Source: Spirometra erinaceieuropaei
Taxonomy: Eukaryota; Platyhelminthes; Cestoda; Diphyllobothriidea; Diphyllobothriidae
Assembly (NCBI GenBank): GCA_902702965.1
Contig: CACRXP010000707.1
Coordinates: 120,385 to 184,384 of the forward strand
DNA: 64,000 nucleotides
Reading direction: 5' to 3'
In this document: positions 24,995 to 36,078 of the stretch, piece by piece
Layout: every line of letters starts with the position of its first letter
How positions within the stretch are numbered: position 1 is the first letter of the stretch
Notes under the pieces: model-generated
Database searches by the model: none
The model's input: the letters and a program-made list of their open reading frames with translations, nothing else
Told to the model about the DNA's origin: nothing
Translations under genes and position numbers: made by a program

Positions 24995-25606
24995 TAGGGC
25001 GAGTCCGCTCACTCTGGCAGCCTGGCACGCTCGATCTCTCTTAGAAAATCCGAGGAGAAACTGACTGGAACGGAGGGAACTGGCGCTGCAAGATGGATGA
25101 TATCACTGCATCCAGCGAGATCCGGTTCTCTAAACAAGACCAGCTGCAGGAGGTGGGTATCAGTTACACCCTCCTCCAGAGCGGCCGCCTCAGGGCAGCG
25201 CGATGAGAAGACTACGTAGTCTTTGCCATCCGGAACGACATCGCGGGGCGACCGCTCTGCTTGCCGCAGAGCAGCAACTACCGACAGATGAGCCTGCACC
25301 TGCCTCTCTGGGATCTCAATTCACCATCATTTTCAACACCTACATTCCACCCACGACCAGCTCTGACGAGAAGACTGAGTTCTACGGAGACCCGCACACC
25401 ATCCTGACGTCTGTACTGAAAATAGACAAGCTGTTCTGCGTCTGGACAGACTGCGCAGCCTGGAGGGGAATGTTGGGTACTGAAGGCATTTGTGGCTGCA
25501 ACGACAATGGTCTACTTTTCCTGCGTAGCTGCGGTGAGCATGGCCTCCTGCTGATCAACACTCTCTTTCGCCTGCCGATGCGAAAAAAGGCCACCTGCCA
25601 ACTATG
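24995..25606 (+). pseudogene. LINE endonuclease domain, broken
   Basis: Reads SPLTLAAWHARSLLENP at the start (the N-terminal endonuclease motif normally has Asn where this has His), then FAIRNDI near 25217, a TTSSDEKTEFY segment, and AAWRGMLG...SNDNGLL-like text. In the intact family a GDFN motif, which carries catalytic Asp and Asn of the exonuclease-endonuclease-phosphatase fold, precedes the AAWRG segment. Here DKLFCVWTD runs straight into CAAWRG, so GDFN is missing. The frame ends at TGA/TAG stops shortly after MRKKATCQL. At least two frame changes occur before 25203. Confidence 0.65.
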
Positions 25607-25664
25607 AGAAACCGTCCATGCGACCGTTCTGGGTGTTCTCGGGTGCATACGTTTTCATCAGTAA

Positions 25665-26291
25665 TATTGGTTCGATGATAACGACGCAGTCATCAGCAAC
25701 CAGCTCGCCGAAAAGAACAGGCTGTATAGAGCCAATCTCGACTGTCCAACCGATGTAAACAAAGCGGCCTTCTACCAATGTCGCACAGCAAAGGTTACGA
25801 GAAATGCACGATGACTGGATGTCTCGCAAGGGCGAGGAGACACGGGACTATGCCAACCACAATGAGACAAAGGACTTCTTTGCTGCGATCAAGGCGATTT
25901 ACTGCCTCCCATCGAAAGGAATCGGGCTGCTCCCCAGCTCCAATGAGTCAGCGCTTTCGGCAGAGAAGTCGCAGATTTTAAGGCGCTCTATCGAGCATTT
26001 CGGATGCGTCCTGAATCGTCGCTCCACAATCTCCGACAAGGCCATGACCGGCTCCCCCAAGTGGAAATCAACATCGACCTGGATTTCCCGCCCTCCCTTC
26101 CACAGAGCATCCGCGACGTGGAACAACTCTTCAGCAAGAAAGCACCAGACTCCGATTCTACCTCGGCTGAGATCTACAAACACAACGGCCACCGTCTGAA
26201 GGATCGCCTAACAGCGCTCATGCAGGAGATGTAACGTTGCGAGCAGGCTCCTCAGGATTTCAAGGACGCAACAGCAGTTCATCTCTACAAG
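25665..26291 (+). pseudogene. LINE linker between endonuclease and reverse transcriptase
   Basis: Consecutive frames read WFDDNDAVISNQLAEKNRL, then MHDDWMSRKGEETRDYANH, then LLPSSNESALSAEKSQILRR, then (after a frameshift near 26030) PQVEINIDLDFPPSLP and SAEIYKHNGHRL. It ends in a stop at 26232-26234 followed by QDFKDATAVHLYK in a shifted frame. This order matches the family up to the first motif of the reverse transcriptase. Confidence 0.65.
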
Positions 26292-26560
26292 TTCTCGAAC
26301 GGACAGGAATCCTTATCATCCACGCCATATTGAGGCAACTGCAAATACGCTGGAGCGGCCATATCGTAAGGATGGAAGATACATGTCTACCGATGCAACT
26401 CGTCGACGAGAAGAACAAAACCGACGCCGTAGGGGCACTCTGAAGAACTTTCTGAAACTACTGCAGATCAACTCAGAGACCTGAAAGGACATGGCCAGAA
26501 CATAACGTTCTGGAAAAGAGAAGTGGAGACCGGCGGAGGCATCTACGAACCAAGTCTAAT
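26291..26560 (+). pseudogene. LINE post-RT segment joined after an internal deletion
   Basis: VLERTGILIIHAILRQLQIR then WSGHIVRMED, followed by a decayed LKNFLKLLQIN segment. In the intact family this lies after the complete palm and thumb. Here it starts one base after HLYK of the fingers region, so fingers, palm and the catalytic FADD-type motif are all absent. The G at 26291 serves both sides of the junction. Confidence 0.7.
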
Positions 26561-26579
26561 CGCCACCAAGACCAAACGT

Positions 26580-27370
26580 TAGGCTAGAAAGTCACAAATA
26601 CCTCGGTTCCTCAATGCCAACAGCCAGCCGCTTCCAACATCCCCACGCTGCCGAAGCAGATTCGGCTGGCGAACCGGCCGTGTAGGGAACCTTCGAAAGC
26701 AATGTACCAACAACCCGGCAACGCCAACTTCTGCTCCCGCTAACACTCCCACTATCACCACTGCGCGAAACCCGCGATGATGGCCACCCTCGTAACCAGT
26801 GATCAAAGTGTCGATGCCCCTTCACCAACGATTTCCGGGAATTTTCGCCTTGCCCCAACCTCTGTGTCAATCACAGCGACCACCTCCGCCAACACCACGA
26901 CCTCTCACACTCGCTCCCACCAACGGGACGATAGCTGCCGCCCCGTCATCTGCTACCGTCACTAATAACACCCCCTACCTCAGCGATTTGAACTCGGTCC
27001 ATAGCTGTCCTCATCACGATCGCACACTGACCTCACACATCTGCCCGGCCGGTCAATGGCGAATTCACCACACAGAGACTGGCGAATCAGTGCCTGAAGC
27101 ACCAACCTACACTCCTCGCATCCGTCTCAACTGCCCTCAATACCCCGCACATTCAGCTTATAAGGCCACATGCGAATTCATGAAAACCTGCGGTGGACAG
27201 CCGCCGGCTACACCACAGGATCACACTTTCCCTCACCAGCACATGAACCACATAACATCACCCATAGCAAGTACTCAATTGCCACCCCTCCAAGCAAGTG
27301 GGAAGTGTGCCCCTCGACTCCATCTTCATGTGGCTCCTCGGCTACATGTGCGATCCGAGTCTGAGACTAT
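26580..27370 (+). pseudogene. LINE C-terminal zinc-finger tail, decayed
   Basis: A Pro/Thr/Ser-rich linker precedes SCPHHDRTLTSHICPAGQWR followed by IHHTETGE, a C2H2-like finger in which the second Cys of CPHC has become His. A second finger-like stretch begins NCPQYPAHSAYKATCEFMKT. The following frame reads MRIHENLRW, the end of a third finger. Such fingers are a known C-terminal extension in this cestode LINE family and may bind nucleic acid. Frames are interrupted, so it is not functional. Confidence 0.6.
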
Positions 27371-27869
27371 CACGGTGAGCCAAGCACTGTGATTTGGAAG
27401 GTTGCCGAGTGACGAATCAACTCAGTCGACTCAGTCCGCCTAGTTGTGTGTGTTTATGGGGCTTGGCGGAATGTTGGGTTGAGAGTCGGGCTGCAACGGC
27501 TCCCTCTTAAATTGACCTCTGTAACTCTGTGATGAACGTGTATGTGTGGTTACGGGTAGTGTCTCTCTCACTGGTTATCCGGCCTTGAAGAGCGATGACC
27601 TAGGCTATATGCAGGGCTGGTTATCACCCTTGCTGGCTTTGAGGATTGTGTGATCATGCTAGACCACGCCTCAGCAGACCATGGCACTTGAAGCCCAGTG
27701 TGCGGTCACAGATCTCTAGCACCTGATTTTCTTTTGTTGGATGCGTTTGCGCACCTTCTCGCGCCTTCGGTCTTCTTGACTATGTCTTGATACCGGGCTC
27801 AGGCGAGGGAGGAGGAGAGAGGGGGCGGTAGATGCTGTGCAAGTCCACGACCACTTAAATCTAATTCAT

Positions 27870-30800
27870 GCCGAGGTCGCCGTGCATGCTCTTAGCCTGC
27901 TGTCAGCACACGATGGAAGTCGTCGAAACCGACAGTCCAAATCTTATGCATTTCATTTTCCAGATGATACAAAGGGATGATTTAATGATTGCAACATACT
28001 GTAATAGATGTTGACGGCTATGCACAGGGCATATGTGTGCTTGAACACTTCTTAAATAGCATAAACAAATCTTCAGAGACTAACACAGCTGAATAATAAA
28101 GACAGTACCCAAATGTTGTATAACTAGCAATTTCAAAAAGAAAAACCCGCTCCCTTAAAATGACAAATTCGGACTAAGCACGGTGTGCTATCAGTGGAGC
28201 AAAAGAAAGCTATATTCCGTAAATCCTGCCTTAAATTTTGGTTAATATAACGGATATAAAAATAAACTGGTCACCGTGCAAAATGATTCTGGTAGCTGAC
28301 AAAATATTCCGTAAGAGTGTCTACACATTACCGTAGATGAATTAACCTGCAGCCACAAATAGCCAATGCCAGTATCGGAGTCTCATTTAAACAATCCATT
28401 ACAGTCGAATGTCTACTTAACAACATTTGTTCCTGGTTCATGCACTTCAATGAATAATACACATACTGATTTTATTTTGCAATCAAGTGTGTATATAGAA
28501 TTTTTTGAAAAGTAGACGATAGCCAGTATACCGATTGAGTCGTTTCCCTCATTCATTCAGCAGTATATACATCCTGCATAAACAAATGTGATTTTCTAAC
28601 ACAGTCGTATTGTTTTGCCGTAAGACTGAATATTTTGTTATCTTTTGCAAAAAATTTTGTTTTGCCTAAATGTATTGTTTTGAACATCAGCCACGATTCC
28701 TCAAACAGAACTAGATGCATGAGTCTCAAAATGTCTTTAGGTGGGGACAAGATTATTCGTCCTTCCTTTTTTTGCTGTTCTAGGCCTACTATGTACCATT
28801 TTCTGTTGTTATGCAGTCTGCCTTATCGATGTTTTTTTAATCACGAAAATGCCATTTAAATTTTTCTCGGAATTATAGTTTCAGTAATTGGCCAGTTATA
28901 TGCAGATTGAGAATAAGGATGCGTACACCCGCCGTAATTCAAATTCACCTACCATACGATCCAATGACCATAAATATCAGACAGTCTTTTGACGCAAAAA
29001 GAGTCGGCGGATAATAGCGTCCACGATTTCAGACGCAGTAAATCATCTAAGTATGATTTGTACACTGAATCGCGTCGGTTTTCAGATAAGATAATTGCAT
29101 TGTTAACTCCCCTATCTAATAAAAAAGATTTTCCCACTGTTTCCTATAGAAATAGCGATTGTCTGATGTGATTTTGAAGTTATAGACACAGTTATATCAA
29201 CTTGTTCGTAACGTGACTAGGCATTTAGTAGGATATGGGAATATAGTACCGTCGTATTAAAAGAGACATTGCGCTAAATTCCAAGAGCTTTGGAGGAGGA
29301 GTTAATGTTAGGGTCGTTGTTAATACTAAAGCTAGGAGGGTTGGGATAAGGGTTTAGATTAAGGCTGGGACGTTGGCATAGGTATCCTCTGGGGTCTAGA
29401 GCAGTCACCAGTAATATGGAAGGATACCTGCTCCAATGTTCAACCAAAGTTTTTACAGTGAAATCCATCGCACAGGTTCTTGCAGTTTTAACGCTAGCCC
29501 AAATATGGTTTGTCAGGAACCCCAAATGCATGTTTCCATCCAAAAGGGCTCGTGGCGTGTAAAACAAGTGCGCGCAGGTGTTTCAGAGACTTTAATTGCC
29601 AATCCTGCTAGTAGTAAATTCTAAAGTTAAGCGATTGGCCGCTGGCGAGGACATTCCCTACAAAGCATTCTGAAATCGAGTTCTTTCTACTTCTGTTTAA
29701 GCCAAGTTTTACTGACATAGAAATTAAAAACAAAGATTTAAATCGATGCTACCCAGAATGGGAGCTTTTCACCCGTAAGTTTCCTAGAAAGTAGCCAGTT
29801 ACGCATCAGGTACACATTGACTGGTGACTATATTCCTTAGTATTAATCTTGCAAATAATCCTAATGATTATTTTTTCGACGAAATCATATTGAGAGAGTT
29901 CGGAAAGTTTCTTAGGCTGACTGTGTACTGTATTTCTGCTTACGTTCTCGCATTACAAATGCCTTGACACTTCGACATTGCACTTTCATCTATGACGTAC
30001 GGGATGCGTGAACACCTAAAAATTTGGCTCTATTCAAAATTACAGATTTTGCATTTTCACCTCTTTTACAAGAAGCCTGGCAGATGAAGTTTTGCTTTTC
30101 GACCAGAGTGTGAAAGCAAGGCAATATTACTAAATTATACATCAGTATGTGCATATTACTCATCGTACTGTTGTAGATATAGTATTTATTGTTGACTGAG
30201 TAGGCCCCCAGCAACTAAACCGATATTATAGATGTAGTAAGTAAGATCATATTATGTCGCATGTCTATTAGTATTGCATGCAGATGTAGGTAAAAATTTA
30301 TGGATTTGAGCAGGTTTTTGTATGAGAGTCGCGCGTCCTTTAGGCTCCATGCATTTGTACAGACGCATCAACTACCGACCATAGTATGATCTACTTTTCA
30401 ATCCATCCATATTGTTCAGGAATAGTAGTTTTTTGCTTCATAGTTGCCCTACCCATAGACGCACTTAGGACTTAAGTAGTTCAAGCAATTGTAATACAGG
30501 GCGGGGTTTCAGATGTTCCGATTATCGTCATAGAGAACTCTTTGCCAATAAAGACGATGTCTCTATATTTCATTATCTTGGATCCTCGGGTGCGATGCCA
30601 TGTGTTCAGTAAAGATGAACAATTGAAAGTCATGAATTTATGAGTATTTCAAGTCGGGATTTAAACGCCTGGTATAAGAAAATTATACGCCCAGCTGACA
30701 AGAGTATAAATCTGAGAGACCGGACTTGCGTTTGAGATGAAACTTAATGGTAGCAAAAAATACAATGACATATGGGCACTCCAGCGTCCAGAGTTCTCGT

Positions 30801-30870
30801 TTATAACAGCCATTGATGGACAAACTGTTCCCATTTGCGATTAGTAATTAGGGTATCAGAAAGTTTTCAT
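27870..30870. other. AT-rich interval without a recognised gene
   Basis: No recognised coding region or RNA gene. It contains a short telomere-like run (listed) and an 8-bp perfect inverted repeat GGTATCCT (29381-29388) / AGGATACC (29421-29428). Confidence 0.4.
29298..29370 (+). repeat. Short degenerate TTAGGG-like run
   Basis: GTTAGGG, GTTGGG, TAAGGGTTTAG and similar words over about 70 bp on the plus strand. Much weaker than the array at 6.0-6.4 kb, and chance enrichment cannot be excluded. Confidence 0.4.
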
Positions 30871-31783
30871 TTATGGAGGCGTTTCAGGAAGTTAGTCACA
30901 AAAGTCAGCTCGCGGCAAAGAAAAGAGTAGCTGGGACAAGGCAGCATCAAGTTTTCTTTACGGACTGGCAGTACGGATATAAAAAATATACTTTTGGCGT
31001 TGGGCTTCTATTTGTTTAACAATGATGGTAGAATTGTTTTCGGCTATAGTAAATCCATTAATTATTGCTCCTTCGCAGAAAATGAACGGAGCATCGTTCT
31101 TCCAATAAAGTTGGTGCTATTCATGGTAGACGTTCATGTAAATTTGGGGACCCAACCTGCTTCAATCGTAACAATAAGTTTCTGATACCTCCAGGATGCA
31201 TGGCAGAAATCGCATAGACAGCACGGAGGATTAATTTATGAGCCAAATCCCTAGAAGTTGCAAATGGCATTTTTGTAGCATTTGTGTATCTAAGCTTTCA
31301 GAAGACAGTTGGGCGAGCAGGTCTGATTCCCATAACTTTTATTTAGGTCTTTGCCTTTGTGTAGCTATTAAAATAATACTTGAATGAATGCGAGCAAGTG
31401 GATACTTATACTGCAGCTCGGGCTGTCTAATTGCCCACATCCTTTTACTTATTATTCCAACAGCAATATAAAGTTAGAGGGCTGAATAGAGTTTACAGAA
31501 GGCAGACATATGTTCAACAAATTGTCTTTTGGATCTTTCTATAGACATTTTCGTAGGTTTAAATAGGTTTCCGTAGTAACCACAAACAATCTATGCAATT
31601 TTACTTTACGGTTTGAATTATTGGTTGTTTGATAAAAACATTCAAATGGGTGTAGAGCCTCAGGACTAGCCAAGACGTTTGTTGCTGGGGAAACCATAAT
31701 TGATTGAAGGAGATCGTACGGAAATCTGTGTCGTGAAAATTTTTCAGTCTGTTAACTAACGACCTACCTTCTTCCCTATGCAG

Positions 31784-32389
31784 GAAAAATACTCGAGCAC
31801 GGACGCATGTATCACAACTACCCGCTTAATACTGTCGCAGTTTAAACCCTGTCGCGCCGAGTGACCTTTGCTCTGAAGAAACTCTTTCATGTAGCGGTCG
31901 ACTTGCCGACCAGCAGTTCAGGGTGTGCGGCTGAGCAAGGAAAGCCAGCCGACTCAACAGCCCTGCCACTTGGACCAAAGTCAAATCGGAGAGAACGTTG
32001 TAAGCTTGTCCTCCAGGTCCTGATCTGGCTCTGCCTTTGGTTCGGCTGTCTCAGTGCCCTGGTCCTTTTCTTACTGGGTTTACTTTCGCCCTGTCGTGAC
32101 TGCCTCACCGTGGGAGTCATCCTTGGTATTGTCTGTGTGGGTATTTTCCTGCACAACTGTCTCCGCCGCGGCTCCATTCCCAACCCCCTGCCGCGGTACT
32201 ATTCCAGCAGACTCACCATAGCTGGTGATCACGGTGCTGCGGTCTACGTAACCGAGACTGCCGGTGGTGTCTTAACAAGGAGTCAGTCTGCAGGCGGACC
32301 AATTCTAATGCAGCGGTCGGACAAAAATGAACATGACTGTCACCCCAGACCCGAATGTGGATTATCGAGTTCGCTTCCACTACTCAAAG
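31784..32389 (+). CDS. Exon-like block, Cys-rich protein segment with two membrane helices (copy 1)
   Basis: Function not recognised. A canonical 3' splice site precedes it: branch-like TTAACTAAC (31752-31760), pyrimidine run, CAG at 31781-31783. A donor AAAG/GTAGGG follows at 32389/32390. From 31846 the main frame is open for about 180 codons: a basic RRERCK segment, helix 1 (LVLQVLIWLCLWFGCL region, residues 49-74 counted from 31861), a short Cys-containing turn (SPCRDC), helix 2 (LTVGVILGIVCVGIFLHNC), then a polar tail. Basic residues on both outer sides suggest a hairpin with both ends cytosolic. Compared with copy 2 there are 8 substitutions and no indel in 606 bases (5 of 7 in the main frame change an amino acid). 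No AUG opens the main frame and an in-frame TAA lies at 31843, so its start is unresolved. The donor leaves phase 1. Confidence 0.6.
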
Positions 32390-33952
32390 GTAGGGTCCGG
32401 TTTTGGCTTAGTTAATATTTATTTTTTAGTCCTGACCGAGCCTCAGATCCTAGCATCCAGATGTGTGTATAATAGTCTGCTCGCTATTGGGTGTTCTACC
32501 TGAGATAGCAGCAGGACTAAAAATACATCTTTTGAGTAAAATGAAAATGAGAAGTGACTATAACAAAAGTAGCCTGGTAGTCTTTTAATAGTAAATGACA
32601 AGTAATTATTAAAATCTTTCCACAACGAGCCGTCCTCTTAAGTAGTTACATGTAATTTGTTAAGTATGATACTGCACAATGTCCGAAGAAACCCTCGAAT
32701 TCTCTTTCCAGGGGTCCCGAGGAATTTATTGGAAACAAACACTCGAAACCGGGTGTTCGAGGGAAACCTTTTTATTACTGAAAAATATAATTGCGTAGGC
32801 GTCAGAAGAGTATTAATGATTTCTAGGTTCATACTTGGGAGGTATCAACTTTTTTACTACAGTTTTCGGTGTGCATTCACAAAAAATTGAAAAACCAAAA
32901 CTGATAATTTAATCATGCCCTAAAAAACCATCGTATTTAGCATACTGATAAACGGTCAGTACGAACTCGCATACATTCCCCTGTTTCCCAACAATGATCT
33001 CTGTTTGTGCTCTTTACATATAGCCTTTTTATTATCTGTAAAACCGTTACTGCAAAATCAACATGTTTTTCGGGGATTTTCAAGGCTAGTAAATGTGACG
33101 TTTTTTCCATCGGGAACATAAAAAACGTTTAGCAGTCATTTGCATTAGTCACTCCTCCATTCTGCATAAAACAACATCAAATCTCAAAATAATGTGGGAA
33201 TAAAAAAATTCCCTTCCTCATGCCTATGAAACTACAGTTAAACATTTTGTGCAATAAGTGGTCGAATTCATGACGTATGCGTTGATTAACCAAAAATCTC
33301 AAATACCTAGAAAACCGGCCAAAATGCATGGACCAAAGTATCCAATAAAATTGACAGTCTTCATTAAAGTGCCAGCACAGAACAGATGCTGATAGAGAAA
33401 TTGCGTGGGAGTGAAATATTTTATAAGAAAAGTGATATTCATTGCAAATAGGCAAATTCAATTTTTGGGAACATATAACAACGGGGTAAAACAGCACGAG
33501 TCTGCAGACGAGGTAAACACCACGGGTGCTCTGCGGACAACTTATCTCCAAGAATTAATTTACGGTTCCATACGACAGCCTGTTAACGGCGTGTTGGTCA
33601 GTAAAGTTTTTGAAATTGCACTGAGAAATTGGAGTTGGATGGTTCGTTTTCTCCTTGTTTGAGATATGGTGCACGCCGGGCGAAAATAATGCTTGTTTTA
33701 GGGGATGTACGTGGCACAATAGTGGGCGGTTTCATAAAGTCGCGCATCCAGAGGATGCCCAGTGATTGTACAATTTGAACATAAGTAACAAACGCAATTA
33801 CGTGTAGGCCATTTTTCGTCTATGACGGGGTAACGTTTGTTGGGCATCGGGTCGTCCTTAAACACGCTGAATACTTAGCGGTTTCAGATTTTTTAAGTAT
33901 CTTGTGCAATACTATAGCGTATATCACAGACGGTTGTCTTAACATCTAAAAC

Positions 33953-34260
33953 AGGTTTATAGGACACCATTCTATCAACATAGGTACTCGTTAAAAGCTC
34001 AGACATGCGTGTTTCGTCGACATGCCGCTGTATGGCTGTATGCCCAAATATTCATGCATCAAATCTTGTTTTGCGACTATAGACCTTAGAATATACTGAC
34101 TAACTCCAAGTTCGCAGTAAATTTCTGAGGCAATCAAAAATAACAAATATAAAATATAACAGCTTGCAAACCTTTTTTTAGTGCTATGAGTCCAATAGGT
34201 GTTTTCAACAGACTTGGATAATATTTCCGGCTCAAATAAAAATAGAATTTACTTGGGGAC
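33953..34260 (-). pseudogene. Decayed relative of the signal-peptide exon candidate (copy 1)
   Basis: The reverse complement matches the sequence at 40342-40638 but the start ATG is AGG, the donor-like GGAGTAAGT is GGAGTTAGT, and about 20 bases near 34040 are missing. If the copy-2 candidate is a real exon, this copy is dead. Confidence 0.35.
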
Positions 34261-34760
34261 CATAATGGACGTTCGCAGCGATTGCCTGCAGAAAAAATTT
34301 TTTTAATCCATAAGCGATCTCTGATATGTTCAGGCTTTGAAGGCTTTCTAATAGGTTGGTGAACGGATGGCAATCTTACATCCTTCATATTATTGCAGGG
34401 AAAAGCCAGTGAGTAATTTGAAAAATTTGGACCGTTGTTAAGCTTTCAGACTACTGTTGAAAATATCTTAATCGCAATCACAGAATCATTTTTTCCAGGT
34501 ATGTTTTAAGCCGTCCCCTTATCGCTGTCTAACTCCATGGCCAGGCTACAGAGCGGAAGTACCCGTATTAAAATAACTATCACATACTTAATAAAGTGCC
34601 CACAAATTTCCTTAATTCCCAATCAATGGAAAAAACCTGCAAATGTCAATGTTCCATATGCTCAAAATTTTGACTAGTATAAAAGGCTGGTAAAACATAG
34701 GAAACATTCCTTTATTTGTTCGTATTTTTAAGCCCGTGTGCGCACTCATCGTCCGAAATA

Positions 34761-34762
<2 letters not shown>

Positions 34763-34803
<41 letters not shown>
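34763..34803. repeat. (CAG)13 microsatellite
   Basis: Thirteen CAG units (34765-34803) preceded by AG. The paralogous site at 41228-41236 has three units. It reads as poly-Ser or poly-Leu in chance frames only. Confidence 0.95.
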
Positions 34804-34805
<2 letters not shown>

Positions 34806-34924
34806 CAGGTGATTGCTGTAGAGAGATAATCACCACTCGAAAGTCAGCGACGAAGGCGTGGAGTTGGTTTTGCAGAGTTTTGTGTGCCAGTCCCAAATCT
34901 ATGTATCTATGGATCGAGTTCTTA

Positions 34925-35884
34925 TCTGAGACCCAGTGTTCAATCCGTTTTCAGCTTGTCTTTTTTAGACGTGAGCGGTTATCATGGTGGCTGCGAAGTT
35001 GAACTCGTCACTTGTTTCAAAGGTGTTGGCAGCCACTCGTGATAATTCGCCATCCGTCGGGTATTTGTGATACGAGCACGCCTCTTTAATTACAAGGAAA
35101 GTTTAGTCTCGAAATACGATAACGCCAGATTTCTTCCCCTCCCGGTTTTAATCGATGTCGATTTTCATGCCTTTGCTGCGTGTTGTAGTTTTGGACCAGT
35201 GGGAAGTTCCAGCACCCAGTCCCACAGCAATGCGGTTGATTCGCCTAAAACGTCTTTGCTACGTGGCAGAGTATGCCATATCGCCGTTTCTGCCTCTGCC
35301 GGGATCCTCCGGGTGCGATCACGTAGGCAACGGCTTATAAACGCATTTTGAAATGCATTCCACAAAACTTGCTCGCAGTGGTAACGAACCCGCGTGCTTT
35401 TTCTTCCAAGGTTGATGCAACGAATCTTGACCTGTTTGATAGGTGCGCTCACACAGCTTCGTATGTGAGCCACCGGATTGTTGCTGTGAAAACTGAGAGG
35501 CTACTTGGTGTTCGTTGTCTTTCTGTGAATGACCAACTCAAGTTCGCCGTTAGGATTTCGTTAAATGAGCATACCACGGAAGACAGCTGCTACTCCCGTT
35601 CCTCTTCCTTCGTAAATTGTATGTCAGGGAAGATCGAATCTAACAGACCACGGCAATTCTGCAGAATGTTCTTCGTGACGATAATAAACGCGTCGCCGTA
35701 ATAACAGTGCCATGGGATCGGTTCGTGCCCGATGAAAACAGTCATTTCTGACTACTATAGGACTAGTTTTGCAACAAAAGCGAAAGGTGGGGATTCTATT
35801 GGAGTTCCCTCGATCTGTTCATCGATTTTTCTGCAAGGGTAAGGCGAGTTTTTTGTGCAAAAGCCATTAAAATCATATGTTTAT
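34925..35884. other. Unique interval between duplication copies, GC-richer patch
   Basis: Between 35060 and 35700 composition rises and plus-strand frames of 94 and 117 codons overlap (35067-35351, 35348-35701). I recognise no domain, and the minus strand is equally open. It may be a decayed repeat. Confidence 0.3.
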
Positions 35885-36078
35885 TTCAATTTCTACAGAG
35901 TGCCCCCTCTAATTAATGTCACAGTTTCATGTACTCAGGCCAGCACCCTGACGTGTCCAAAATGCCTTGAGATTATGCCGTTCGATAATTTATATCTCAA
36001 CTATGCTTAAACAATCTCTAATAGAAAACCCCTTTCAGAAGTTTGACCAAGGTATTATGAGATAGGGCAGATAATATG
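35885..36078. mobile_element. Ancient right-end fragment of a foldback element
   Basis: CACCCTGACGTGTCCAAAAT, a GATTATGCCG segment and an end reading ATTATGAGATAGGGCAG align with the right arm of the subfamily A elements (CATCCTGGCGAGTCCGAAAT ... TTTCATGAGATCGGTCA), then TA at 36079-36080. Many substitutions; the left arm is absent. Confidence 0.5.

Larger units (their letters stand above)
24500..27860 (+). mobile_element. Degenerate LINE with endonuclease, deleted RT core and zinc-finger tail
   Basis: A GC-rich block reads, in several shifted plus-strand frames, as a cestode non-LTR retrotransposon: pyrimidine-rich leader (about 24560-24720), endonuclease domain (about 24995-25606), linker with WFDDNDAVISNQLAEKNRL (about 25665), a region ending QDFKDATAVHLYK (about 26250-26291), then directly the post-RT segment VLERTGI...RWSGHIVRMED (26291-26385) and a C-terminal C2H2-like tail (about 26580-27200). 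Multiple stops and frameshifts make it inactive. The family assignment is recall of this very common diphyllobothriidean element, not a search. The exact ends are uncertain; no target duplication was found. Confidence 0.75.
30872..34918. repeat. Tandem segmental duplication, copy 1
   Basis: Starts at ATGGAGGCGTTTCAGGAA and aligns with 37007 onward. It ends at CTATGTATCTATGGATCGA and aligns up to about 41345. Both copies have the same order: GC-poor flank, 606-base exon-like block, AT-rich flank, a CAG run, end. By eye the non-exon parts differ at about 6-12 percent plus many short indels. The copies are in direct orientation about 2.1 kb apart, with an assembly gap at the left edge of copy 2. 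Confidence 0.9.

Noticed and set aside
33177..33551. 124-codon minus-strand frame partly conserved in both duplicates
   Set aside because: AT-rich, no domain, and divergence between copies is at the background level rather than reduced as in the exon block.
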